From HGM04593 sp045634085 (GTDB taxonomy: Bacteria; Bacteroidota; Bacteroidia; Bacteroidales; Bacteroidaceae), in assembly GCA_045634085.1 (NCBI GenBank), contig JAZQZM010000014.1, forward strand, positions 1 through 20,966: a stretch of 20,966 bases of DNA, written 5' to 3'. Under the pieces are notes generated by a model. It saw nothing but the letters and a program-made list of their open reading frames with translations. It had not been told where the DNA came from and did not search any database. Positions 1 to 7,399 of the stretch are shown piece after piece. The position numbers and the translations under genes were made by a program. The number at the start of each line of letters is the position of its first letter. Within the stretch, counting starts at the first letter, position 1.

Positions 1-86
1 CGCTCACTGAGCTTGATGATTTGCTCGAGAGTCTGAATCTTTCGTTTGGAACAGATATTTCAAAATATAAATTAGACAAAGAATAA
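1..86 (+). CDS. rpoA: RNA polymerase alpha subunit, 3' end (partial)
   Basis: This is the last 27 codons of a gene that enters from the left edge; the first complete codon starts at position 3 and the TAA stop is at 84-86. The peptide contains LDDLLESLNLSFGTD and ends SKYKLDKE. This resembles the extreme C-terminus of Bacteroidota RpoA, just after the alpha-CTD. The position two bases before rplQ matches the conserved rpoA-rplQ end of the ribosomal protein operon. It is too short for any domain to be checked, so the call rests on the tail sequence and on synteny. Confidence 0.85.
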   Translation, partial: LTELDDLLESLNLSFGTDISKYKLDKE

Positions 87-88
87 TT

Positions 89-568
89 ATGAGACATAAG
101 AAATCTTTCAACCATTTGGGCCGTACTGCATCTCACAGAAAGGCTATGCTTTCAAACATGGCAGTTTCTTTGATTATGCACAAAAGAATCACTACGACCC
201 TCGCTAAGGCTAAGGAACTCAAGAAGTTCGTTGAGCCTCTCATTACAAAGTCAAAGGACGATACAACCAACTCTCGTCGTGTAGTTTTCAGCTACCTCCA
301 GAGCAAGGAGGCCGTTACAGAGCTCTTCAAGGAGATCTCAGTAAAGGTTGCTGACCGTCCAGGTGGTTACACACGTATCATCAAGTTGGGTACACGTTTG
401 GGTGACGCAGCCGAAATGTGTTTCATTGAGCTCGTTGACTATAATGAGAACATGGCCAAGACACAGGCTAAGAAGACACGTCGTAGCCGTTCTGCAAAGA
501 AGGCAGACGCCCCTGTAGCTGAGGCCGCTGTTGCAACAGAAGAATCTACACCAGCAGTTGCAGAATAA
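89..568 (+). CDS. rplQ: 50S ribosomal protein L17
   Basis: L17 is a large-subunit protein bound to 23S rRNA. The 159-residue product starts MRHKKSFNHLGRTASHRKAM, the characteristic L17 N-terminus, and keeps the basic core through about residue 118. A Lys/Arg-rich stretch (about 123-138, AKKTRRSRSAKK) and an Ala/Glu-rich tail (about 139-159) extend it past the roughly 120-residue E. coli protein. Such tails are common in Bacteroidota L17. The ATG lies two bases after the rpoA stop, so the two are almost certainly co-transcribed and perhaps translationally coupled. It is the last gene of the operon, followed by a strong intrinsic terminator. Confidence 0.97.
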   Translation: MRHKKSFNHLGRTASHRKAMLSNMAVSLIMHKRITTTLAKAKELKKFVEPLITKSKDDTTNSRRVVFSYLQSKEAVTELFKEISVKVADRPGGYTRIIKLGTRLGDAAEMCFIELVDYNENMAKTQAKKTRRSRSAKKADAPVAEAAVATEESTPAVAE

Positions 569-591
569 TAGAATTACTTACTTAATAGATG

Positions 592-627
592 TGAGAGGGT
601 GCCGTGAGGTTACCCTCTCATTTTTTT
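592..627 (+). terminator. Intrinsic terminator of the rpoA-rplQ operon
   Basis: A perfect 9-bp stem (TGAGAGGGT at 592-600 with ACCCTCTCA at 612-620) encloses an 11-nt loop and is followed at once by seven T residues (621-627). It lies 24 bases after the rplQ stop. Confidence 0.93.
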
Positions 628-857
628 GTCAACAAGTCCCTGTAGCTCTGTTGCGGCTACGGTTCTATGCAGGTGACTCACGCGCTGTTAGATTTTGTGT
701 TTGGGGTTATTCTTTGCCAATGTGTGTTGTGAACCTTTGTCGATTCGTGCAAGCCTCTCGGCGATAAGCTCTGTCAAACAGAACTATCGTTGAAAATTAA
801 TTGCACCAAGCGTAACCTTGCGGCGTTGCTGACAAATATAATTTTCTCGCTTTAAAT
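628..857. other. Intergenic stretch without a recognisable gene
   Basis: No convincing coding region is visible here on either strand. Reading frames that cross it have no recognisable protein pattern and run across the terminator. The one local structure seen is a hairpin at 762-789: CGATA pairs with TATCG and TCTGT with ACAGA, separated by a small internal loop, with a CAA apical loop. It has no T tract, so it is not a standard terminator. Confidence 0.5.
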
Positions 858-888
858 TTTGTTAAGACAAAACAACTTGCTATATTTG
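858..888 (+). promoter_or_regulatory. Bacteroidota-type sigma-ABfr promoter of the lipoprotein gene
   Basis: TTTG at 858-861 and TATATTTG at 881-888 are separated by exactly 19 bases, matching the Bacteroidota -33/-7 consensus TTTG-N19-TAnnTTTG without a mismatch. Transcription would begin near 895. That gives a leader of about 270 nt containing the AC tract before the ATG at 1169. Confidence 0.75.
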
Positions 889-991
889 CATATGTCTTAA
901 AGATAGAATCTTTTGATGTGTGTTAATTCATTAAATAATAGACAGATGTGTGAAAAAGACTGCTTGAAATTTGGTAGTCTTGAATTTTTGT

Positions 992-1041
<50 letters not shown>

Positions 1042-1168
1042 ATTCCAATCTATACTGTAAATTAATATCAGATAAACAATCTGTTGTTACTATCCAAAGG
1101 CTGCAATATTCACTATTGTGGTCCGGTACTTTTTTGTCTGCATACATAATCAATTAAATCAAGTATTT

Positions 1169-2317
1169 ATGAAAAAAGTTTTTTCGCTTTTGTCGGGTAT
1201 CCTTTTCGCTTTTTCGTTATTCTTCATCTCTTGTGACGATAACGAGGTGGTGCTGGATACATCCATCTGCAATGTAACCGTTCACAATAGCGGTTACGGT
1301 GGTGTAGAAATTCTCAATTACATTGAAAAATCGGTTGATGTTGTGATTGGTGACGAAGTTACAGTCGTTGCCACACCCTATGATGAGAGTGATTTTTTAG
1401 GTTGGTTCATTGGTGATGATGAGACCTCTGTTACTGCCGATAGCATATACACATTCGTTGTGACTGAAAGTGTTGATTTGACAGCAAAATTCAGCAAGAG
1501 TGTCGTTACTATTTGCAGTGCGGGTTACGGTAGTGTCTCTTTTAAGGACTCAACCGACTCATTGCTTGTCGTTTTGCCCGGTGCAGAGGTTACTGCTGTT
1601 GCCACACCTCACGCGGATTGTGAATTTATCGGTTGGTTTGCCGGTGATAAGACACCTGTATGCGCCGATGCAGAATATACTTTTATAGTAGAAGAGGATG
1701 CCGTCTTGACTGCACAGTTTGCCCCTCTGCCTATTAATGGCTATGAATGGGTTGGTCTCGGCCTGCCCAGTGGCGTTAAATGGGCAACCTGCAATGTCGG
1801 CGCATTGACCCCTGAGGGCTACGGCGGTTACTACGCTTGGGGCGAAACAGAAGAGAAGAATGTCTATGACTGGAGTACCTACAAATTGTGTAGCGGCAAC
1901 CAATATGCATTGACCAAATACTCTACCAATAGTAGCTATGGAGTAGTCGATGATAAAACTGTTCTCGAGCCCGAGGACGATGTTGCCCGCGCAAAATTGG
2001 GCGAACGTTGGAGGGTGCCTACATTGGAGGAGCAGCAGGAACTGCTTGATTGCTGTGTATGGCAATGGACTGCCCTAAATGGCGTAAACGGTTATAAGGT
2101 AACCGGTCCCAGTGGTTACAGTATCTTCCTGCCTGCAGCTGGTAACCGCTATGGCGCAGAAGTGTATGGCCGTGGTGAGCACGGAAACTATTTTTCGTCT
2201 TCACTTAGCAGCTACGGCTGCAACGCCGCTTGCTATATGCTCTTCGGTAACGGTAACCGAAATTGGGGAAGTAGCCCACGTTATTACGGTTATAGCGTGC
2301 GCCCGGTTTGTAAGTAA
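1169..2317 (+). CDS. Predicted surface lipoprotein: two InlB-like B-repeats plus a Fibrobacter-type major paralogous domain
   Basis: The 382-residue product has a lipoprotein signal (MKKVFSLLSG, hydrophobic core, lipobox FISC with Cys22). The Cys is followed by DDNE, an acidic run resembling the Bacteroidota lipoprotein surface-export signal. Two divergent InlB B-type repeats follow at about residues 34-108 and 111-183, each with a SGYG/AGYG start, VTVVATP or VTAVATP, and a GWF. Residues about 190-382 match the Fibrobacter succinogenes major paralogous domain: WVGLGLPSGVKWATCNVGA, GGYYAWGETEEK, RWRVPTLEEQQELLD, IFLPAAGNR and the ending YYGYSVRPV. I chose the ATG at 1169 because the signal peptide starts there; an in-frame ATG at 1118 would put 17 extra residues in front of it. 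It is monocistronic between its own promoter and terminator, with an AC microsatellite in its leader. The ligand or role is unknown; adhesion or glycan binding is a guess. Confidence 0.85.
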   Translation: MKKVFSLLSGILFAFSLFFISCDDNEVVLDTSICNVTVHNSGYGGVEILNYIEKSVDVVIGDEVTVVATPYDESDFLGWFIGDDETSVTADSIYTFVVTESVDLTAKFSKSVVTICSAGYGSVSFKDSTDSLLVVLPGAEVTAVATPHADCEFIGWFAGDKTPVCADAEYTFIVEEDAVLTAQFAPLPINGYEWVGLGLPSGVKWATCNVGALTPEGYGGYYAWGETEEKNVYDWSTYKLCSGNQYALTKYSTNSSYGVVDDKTVLEPEDDVARAKLGERWRVPTLEEQQELLDCCVWQWTALNGVNGYKVTGPSGYSIFLPAAGNRYGAEVYGRGEHGNYFSSSLSSYGCNAACYMLFGNGNRNWGSSPRYYGYSVRPVCK

Positions 2318-2333
2318 TACAACGTTTATAGGT

Positions 2334-2370
2334 AAAGAGTCCGGTACATGTATCGGACTCTTTGCTTTTT
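2334..2370 (+). terminator. Intrinsic terminator after the lipoprotein gene
   Basis: A perfect 10-bp stem (AAAGAGTCCG at 2334-2343, CGGACTCTTT at 2354-2363) with a 10-nt loop is followed by GC and a run of T residues. It begins 16 bases after the stop. Confidence 0.88.
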
Positions 2371-2492
2371 GATACGCTGCCTGTAACCCTGTTTTTGCTA
2401 AATATATGCAGTGCCCCTCCTATTCTTGTTTAAAAAATGCTAGTCTTGACACCTAACAAACTGAAAAATATTAAAATATTTTAACCATCTTG

Positions 2493-2523
2493 TTCGGAAT
2501 ACGGAAAAATTTCTCTAAATTTG
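2493..2523 (+). promoter_or_regulatory. Promoter of the nqr operon
   Basis: TAAATTTG at 2516-2523 is a perfect -7 element. The -33 position, exactly 19 bases upstream, reads TTCG (2493-2496), one mismatch from TTTG. It lies 33 bases before the nqrA ATG, giving a short leader of roughly 25 nt. Confidence 0.7.
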
Positions 2524-2556
2524 TGTCGGATAATGTATTAACGTAACCCAATTTAT

Positions 2557-3906
2557 ATGCACAGAGTCGTAAAAATTTCTAAAGGATTGAATATCAATCT
2601 GAAAGGTGCTCCGGTTGCAGAGTTTACCTCAATTGCTCCGGCAAAGTTTTATGCTTTGATGCCGTCCGATTTCACACGCGTTACTCCTAAGCTTCTTGTG
2701 AAGCCCGGTGACAAGGTGAAGGCCGGTGACCCTTTGTTCTTTGATAAGGAAAATCCTGAATTGCAATTCGTTTCTCCAGTAAGTGGAACAGTTGCAGCGG
2801 TTAACCGCGGTGAGAGAAGACGCGTTCTTAGCGTTGTAGTAGAGTCTGACGGCAAGTTTGAATCTGTGGAGTATAAGGCGAAGGATGTCCTCTCGCTTTC
2901 TGCAGACGATGTAAAAGCCAACCTTCTCAAGGCAGGTCTTTTTGCATTTATCCGCCAGCGTCCTTATGATGTGATTGCCACTCCTGGTGATACTCCACGT
3001 GCCATCTATGTTTCGGCATTCGATTCAAAACCTTTGGCAGTAGACTTTGAACTCGCACTCAAGGGTAATGAGGACGATTTCCAGACAGGTCTTGATGCTC
3101 TTTCACGCATTGCTCCTGTACATCTTGGCATGTGTGCATGCCAGAAGGCTGCAGCACTCAATGTCGCAAAGAATGTTACAACAACCATTTTTAAGGGCCC
3201 CCATCCTGCAGGTAACGTAGGTGTGCAGATCAACAATACTGCTCCTGTAAACAAGGGTGAGATTGTTTGGACAATCGGCGCCGAAGAGGTAATCTTCATT
3301 GGCCGCTTCTTCAACAAGGGTAAGGTTGACTTCACACGCACAGTAGCACTTGTAGGTAGCGAGGTCAAGAACCCTTCTTACAGCAAGGTTGTTCTCGGTG
3401 CTCAGATTACAGGTCTTGTTGAGGGTCGTCTTGAGCAGAAGCATGAACTCCGCATCATTGACGGTAACGTGCTTACCGGCAAGAAGACAACAGCTGACGG
3501 CTTCCTTGGCGCATTCTCTAATGAGATTACAGTTATTCCTGAGATGATGGGCAATTCTGAGCTTATGGGCTGGATTTCTCCACGTTTCTCAATGTTCAGT
3601 ACAAGCCACAGCTATTTGAGCTGGTTGTTCCCACGCCGCAAGTATGCGATAGACGCGCGTATCAAGGGTGGTGAACGTCACATGATTATGTCAAACGAGT
3701 ATGACAAGGTATTCCCGATGGATATCTATCCCGAGTATCTTATCAAGGCAATCATCACCGGCAATATCGACAAGATGGAGCAGCTCGGTATCTACGAAGT
3801 AGCTCCTGAGGATTTTGCCCTTTGTGAGTTTGTCGATTCATCAAAACTTGAACTGCAACGCATCGTACGCGAGGGCTTGGACAAGCTCCGTGCCGAGATG
3901 TGCTGA
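2557..3906 (+). CDS. nqrA: Na+-translocating NADH:quinone reductase subunit A
   Basis: NqrA is the peripheral, cofactor-free cytoplasmic subunit of Na+-NQR and is implicated in quinone binding. The 449-residue length equals the family norm (about 446-452). The start HRVVKISKGLNINLKGAP is characteristic. A biotinyl-lipoyl-like barrel region follows (about residues 44-90, with LLVKPGDKVKAGDPLFFDKE and VSPVSGTV). The rest holds the conserved segments PRAIYVSAFDSKPLA, KGPHPAGNVGVQI and MDIYPEYLIKAI. No strong ribosome-binding site precedes the ATG, which is usual in this phylum. It is the first gene of a complete nqrABCDEF operon. Confidence 0.97.
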   Translation: MHRVVKISKGLNINLKGAPVAEFTSIAPAKFYALMPSDFTRVTPKLLVKPGDKVKAGDPLFFDKENPELQFVSPVSGTVAAVNRGERRRVLSVVVESDGKFESVEYKAKDVLSLSADDVKANLLKAGLFAFIRQRPYDVIATPGDTPRAIYVSAFDSKPLAVDFELALKGNEDDFQTGLDALSRIAPVHLGMCACQKAAALNVAKNVTTTIFKGPHPAGNVGVQINNTAPVNKGEIVWTIGAEEVIFIGRFFNKGKVDFTRTVALVGSEVKNPSYSKVVLGAQITGLVEGRLEQKHELRIIDGNVLTGKKTTADGFLGAFSNEITVIPEMMGNSELMGWISPRFSMFSTSHSYLSWLFPRRKYAIDARIKGGERHMIMSNEYDKVFPMDIYPEYLIKAIITGNIDKMEQLGIYEVAPEDFALCEFVDSSKLELQRIVREGLDKLRAEMC

Positions 3907-3916
3907 TAATGCAAAG

Positions 3917-3937
3917 CCCATGCAGCACAGCTGCGGG
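3917..3937 (+). other. Small intercistronic hairpin between nqrA and nqrB
   Basis: CCC plus GCAGC (3917-3926, with a 2-nt AT bulge) pairs with GCTGC plus GGG (3930-3937) around an ACA-sized loop. There is only a short TTTT downstream. It could be an mRNA processing or stability element; it does not look strong enough to end transcription within an operon. Confidence 0.35.
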
Positions 3938-3968
3938 TCAGTTTTAATGCAAAATAAAAAATAGTTAT

Positions 3969-5150
3969 ATGAAATTTTTGAGAAACTTTCTAAATGATAT
4001 CAAACCAAACTTCGAGAAGGGTGGCAAGCTTCACGCTTTCCGTTCTCTGTTCGACGGTTTCGAGACATTTTTGTTCGTGCCCGACGATACCTCGAAGAGT
4101 GGTGTGAATATCCACGATGCGATTGACAGCAAGCGCATTATGTCATTCGTGGTAATATCGTTGGTACCGGCCCTTCTCTTGGGAATGTACAACATCGGTC
4201 TGCAGAATGCATTGGCTGCTGGTGTTGCCGATACAACATGCTGGTTCGACATGTTCATCTATGGTCTTATGGTAATGCTTCCCAAGATTGCGGTTGCATA
4301 TGCCGTAGGTCTTGGAATCGAGTTTACCGTTGCCCAGTGGAAGGGCGAGGAGATACATGAGGGCTTCCTTGTTACAGGTATCCTTATCCCTATGATTGTG
4401 CCGGTTGGTACTCCACTCTGGATCATCGCTTTGGCAACTGCTTTTGCGGTTATCTTCGCCAAGGAGGTATTCGGTGGTACCGGTATGAACATCGTAAACG
4501 TTGCACTCATTGCACGTGCGTTCATCTTCTTCGCTTATCCTTCAGTAATCTCTGGTGATTCAGTATGGGTGGCTACAGAACCTGTTTTGGGTTATGGTGC
4601 TCAAGTAGTTGATGGTTACAGTTGTGCAACAGCATTGCAGCATGTTGCAAACAATCTTCCTATTACAGGCGCATCGGGTGCTGAACTTTCAGTAATGGAT
4701 ATGCTCTTCGGTTTCATGCCGGGTTCAATCGGTGAGACAAGCGTCATTGCAATTGCAATAGGTGCAGTGATTCTCCTTTGGACAGGCGTAGCAAGCTGGA
4801 AGACAATGTTCAGCGTATTCGTAGGTGGTATTGCAATGCTGCTCGTATTCAAGGATAGCCTGCCTGCAACCATGCCAATCTGGCAGCATCTGCTCCTTGG
4901 CGGTTTCTGCTTCGGTGCAGTGTTCATGGCTACAGACCCTGTCACATCGCCACGTACCGAGACCGGTAAGTACATCTACGGTTTCTGCATCGGTGCAATG
5001 ACCATTATCATCCGCGTTCTCAACCCCGGTTATCCCGAGGGTATGATGCTTGCCATCCTGCTGATGAACGTGACAGCACCATTTATCGATTATTGCGTTG
5101 TTCAGGCAAATATCAATGCCCGCGCTAAACGTCTAACAAAAAAGAACTAA
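3969..5150 (+). CDS. nqrB: Na+-translocating NADH:quinone reductase subunit B
   Basis: NqrB is the large membrane subunit that holds covalent FMN and riboflavin and forms much of the Na+ path. The 393-residue protein is highly hydrophobic with many membrane segments from about residue 57 on. The N-terminus MKFLRNFLNDIKPNFEKGGK and the segments GFLVTGILIPMIVP, FGGTGMNIVNVALIARAF and FMATDPVTSPRTETGKYIYG are family landmarks. The flavinylation motif is DGYSCAT (residues 215-221), with Thr221 as predicted FMN attachment site. The usual Gly of S/T-G-A-T is Cys here. The ApbE flavin transferase needed for attachment is not in this window. It lies 62 bases after nqrA and 6 bases before nqrC. Confidence 0.97.
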   Translation: MKFLRNFLNDIKPNFEKGGKLHAFRSLFDGFETFLFVPDDTSKSGVNIHDAIDSKRIMSFVVISLVPALLLGMYNIGLQNALAAGVADTTCWFDMFIYGLMVMLPKIAVAYAVGLGIEFTVAQWKGEEIHEGFLVTGILIPMIVPVGTPLWIIALATAFAVIFAKEVFGGTGMNIVNVALIARAFIFFAYPSVISGDSVWVATEPVLGYGAQVVDGYSCATALQHVANNLPITGASGAELSVMDMLFGFMPGSIGETSVIAIAIGAVILLWTGVASWKTMFSVFVGGIAMLLVFKDSLPATMPIWQHLLLGGFCFGAVFMATDPVTSPRTETGKYIYGFCIGAMTIIIRVLNPGYPEGMMLAILLMNVTAPFIDYCVVQANINARAKRLTKKN

Positions 5151-5156
5151 CAGGAT

Positions 5157-6083
5157 ATGGCAGCAAAGAAATATGTTTGCAAAGTGTGCGGATACGTACA
5201 CGAAGGCAATGAGGCACCATCGGTGTGTCCTCTGTGCAAGGCCGGTTCTTCAGAGTTTGAGGCACAGAACGATGGCAAGAAGAAGGGAATCAATACAAAT
5301 AGCGACGTATATGCCATCATCTATTCGGCAATAGTAGTTGTTATTGTCGCATTCCTTTTGGCCGGTGTCTCATCAGTGCTGAAACCAATGCAGGAAGAAA
5401 ATGTCGAGCTCGACAAGAAAAAGCAGATTCTTGCTTCATTGAACCTCAAGGATGCCAAGAATGCCGAGGAACTCTATAAGAATACAATCGTAAGTGACAT
5501 CGTTGTCAATGCCGAGGGTAAGGTCGTTAAGGATTCACTTGGCTTTCGTGTTGCCAATGAGGATGTCAACAACGAGTGTCTTCCTCTTTATATTGCAAAT
5601 GTAGATGGCAAGAAGAAGTACATCCTTCCAATGACCGGTAACGGACTTTGGGGTGGCATTTGGGGCTACATCGCACTCAATGACGATTGCAACACAATCT
5701 ATGGCGTATACTTCTCACATGCCAGCGAGACTCCTGGTCTTGGAGCCGAGATTGCAGGTGACAAGTTCCAGAACCGCTTTACAAAGGACAAGGATGGCAA
5801 TGCTCTTGAAATTGCAAAGAAGGTTTACAATGAGAACGGTGAGGTTGCACTTGCTGTAGAGAAAGGCAAGGGCGTTGCTATAGCCGAGTATCACATTGAT
5901 GCAGTTTCTGGTGCAACAATTACATGTAACGGTCTCCAGAACATGCTTGTGACAAAGCTTGCTCCTTACTACAACTATCTCAAGAGCCAGACAGTATCAG
6001 TGCCTGCGACAGAAATTGTTCCCGCTGAGCCTGTAGTGAGTGACACTAATGTTGAACCAGCGCCAGTAGTGGCTGCAAAATAA
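5157..6083 (+). CDS. nqrC: Rubredoxin-like domain fused to Na+-NQR subunit C
   Basis: NqrC carries a covalently bound periplasmic FMN in the Na+-NQR electron path. Residues 51-75 form the single membrane anchor, residues about 78-275 the FMN domain, and SGAT (251-254) the flavinylation motif with Thr254 as acceptor. GLGAEI is also present. Unusually, residues 4-35 form a rubredoxin-like ribbon as at the C-terminus of rubrerythrin: CKVCG (Cys8, Cys11) and CPLC (Cys24, Cys27), with YVHEG and EAP between. A typical NqrC would begin near INTNSDVYAI (residues 45-54), but that position is ATC and there is no ATG there, so the single open frame supports a true fusion. With the anchor's N-terminus inside, the ribbon would be cytoplasmic. 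A Pro/Val/Glu-rich tail (about 280-308) ends the 308-residue protein, against roughly 230-260 for ordinary NqrC. Confidence 0.95.
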   Translation: MAAKKYVCKVCGYVHEGNEAPSVCPLCKAGSSEFEAQNDGKKKGINTNSDVYAIIYSAIVVVIVAFLLAGVSSVLKPMQEENVELDKKKQILASLNLKDAKNAEELYKNTIVSDIVVNAEGKVVKDSLGFRVANEDVNNECLPLYIANVDGKKKYILPMTGNGLWGGIWGYIALNDDCNTIYGVYFSHASETPGLGAEIAGDKFQNRFTKDKDGNALEIAKKVYNENGEVALAVEKGKGVAIAEYHIDAVSGATITCNGLQNMLVTKLAPYYNYLKSQTVSVPATEIVPAEPVVSDTNVEPAPVVAAK

Positions 6084-6088
6084 ACAGT

Positions 6089-6093
6089 GGAGG
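6089..6093 (+). promoter_or_regulatory. Canonical Shine-Dalgarno of nqrD
   Basis: GGAGG at 6089-6093 lies 7 bases before the nqrD ATG. A full Shine-Dalgarno is uncommon in Bacteroidota and stands out beside the A/T-rich leaders of the neighbouring nqr genes. Confidence 0.6.
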
Positions 6094-6100
6094 AATAATT

Positions 6101-6733
6101 ATGGGACTATTTTCAAAAAAGAATAAAGAGGCACTCAGTACTCCTCTTTTCAAGGAGAACCCGGTAACCGTTCAGGTGTTGGGTATCTGTTCAGCCCTTG
6201 CTGTTACAAGCAAACTTGAGCCAGCCATTGTTATGGGTCTCTCTGTAACAATCATTGTGGCTATGGCAAACGTGATCATCTCGCTTATCCGCAACACAAT
6301 CCCCAGCCGCATACGTATTATCGTGCAGTTGGTAGTAGTTGCAGCGTTGGTAACATTGGTAAGTGAGGTTCTCAAGGCTTTTGCCTACGATGTAAGCGTA
6401 CAGCTTTCGGTCTACATCGGTCTTATCATTACAAAGTGTATCCTCATGGGACGTCTCGAGGCTTTTGCAATGCAGAACAAGCCTTGGCCTTCGTTCCTTG
6501 ACGGTATCGGTAATGGTGTGGGCTATGCAATGATTCTGGTTGTTGTGGCATTCTTCCGCGAACTCTTCGGTTCGGGAACACTGTTCAACTATCCGGTTGT
6601 AGAGAAGCTCGGCCTTTACGAGTATGATTATCTTAATAACGGTCTTATGCTCATGACACCTGCAGCGTTCATCCTGATTGCCTGCATCGTATGGTTCCAG
6701 AGAGCAAAGGACAAGAGTCTACAGGAAAAATAA
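6101..6733 (+). CDS. nqrD: Na+-translocating NADH:quinone reductase subunit D
   Basis: NqrD is a six-helix membrane subunit homologous to RnfE/RnfA. With NqrE it ligates an intramembrane Fe-S centre between NqrF and NqrC. The 210-residue product keeps the two conserved cysteines, Cys30 in VLGICSALAVT and Cys113 in ITKCILMGRLEAFA. It also has FRELFGSGTL near residue 160. Its length matches the family. It starts 17 bases after nqrC and stops 27 bases before nqrE. Confidence 0.97.
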   Translation: MGLFSKKNKEALSTPLFKENPVTVQVLGICSALAVTSKLEPAIVMGLSVTIIVAMANVIISLIRNTIPSRIRIIVQLVVVAALVTLVSEVLKAFAYDVSVQLSVYIGLIITKCILMGRLEAFAMQNKPWPSFLDGIGNGVGYAMILVVVAFFRELFGSGTLFNYPVVEKLGLYEYDYLNNGLMLMTPAAFILIACIVWFQRAKDKSLQEK

Positions 6734-6760
6734 TTTTAGATACGGTTAAGAATAATAATT

Positions 6761-7387
6761 ATGGAACATTTCTTTAGTTTACTTGTCCGCTCGGTATTTG
6801 TGGACAATATGGTATTCGCCTTCTTTTTGGGTATGTGTTCATACCTGGCTGTATCTAAGAGTGTAAAGACTGCTGTCGGTCTTGGTATTGCCGTTATTTT
6901 CGTTCAGGTAATCACCTTGCCTGTCAACTATCTGTTGCAGACACAGGTGCTTGCTAACGGTGCACTTGTTGAGGGCGTTGACCTTACATTCCTTGCATTT
7001 ATCCTGTTCATTGCGGTAATTGCAGGTATTGTACAGCTCGTTGAGATGATTGTCGAGCGTTTTGCTCCGGCTCTCTACAACCAGCTCGGTATATTCCTTC
7101 CGCTTATTGCCGTGAACTGTGCAATCATGGGTGGTTCACTCTTCATGCAGCAGCGCATCGGTCTGCCAGCCGACAATTCTCAGGCAATCACCTGTTTTGC
7201 CGATTCAGTAGCATTTGCTATCGGTTCAGGTCTTGGCTGGATGGTAGCTATTGTACTTTTCGCAGCAATCCGTGAGAAAATGGAGTACTGTGATATTCCT
7301 AAGCCTCTCCGTGGTCTTGGTATCGCCTTCATCACTGTAGGTCTTATGGCTATGGCATTCATGTGCTTCTCAGGTATTAAAATGTAA
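6761..7387 (+). CDS. nqrE: Na+-translocating NADH:quinone reductase subunit E
   Basis: NqrE is the inverted-topology partner of NqrD in the membrane core. The 208-residue protein has the conserved cysteines Cys26 (FFLGMCSYLAVS) and Cys120 (LIAVNCAIMGGSLFM) at the expected positions. It also has the conserved N-terminus with SVFVDNMVFAFFLGMC. Length and helix pattern are typical. It is separated from nqrF by 12 bases. Confidence 0.97.
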   Translation: MEHFFSLLVRSVFVDNMVFAFFLGMCSYLAVSKSVKTAVGLGIAVIFVQVITLPVNYLLQTQVLANGALVEGVDLTFLAFILFIAVIAGIVQLVEMIVERFAPALYNQLGIFLPLIAVNCAIMGGSLFMQQRIGLPADNSQAITCFADSVAFAIGSGLGWMVAIVLFAAIREKMEYCDIPKPLRGLGIAFITVGLMAMAFMCFSGIKM

Positions 7388-7399
7388 TATAATAAGGAT

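Noticed and set aside
531..767. Plus-strand ORF after rplQ
   Set aside because: It starts inside rplQ and runs through the terminator hairpin; the peptide has no recognisable domain.
1121..1129. GTCCGGTAC found both upstream of the lipoprotein and in its terminator (2339-2347)
   Set aside because: A single 9-base match without further flanking similarity; probably chance, and not a target-site duplication because no mobile element is present.
1118..1168. Upstream ATG extending the lipoprotein by 17 residues
   Set aside because: The extension would place an extra segment before a well-formed lipoprotein signal peptide; the ATG at 1169 fits better.
1559..2065. 168-codon minus-strand ORF inside the lipoprotein gene
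   Set aside because: A shadow frame of a clearly coding gene; no recognisable motif and no promoter.
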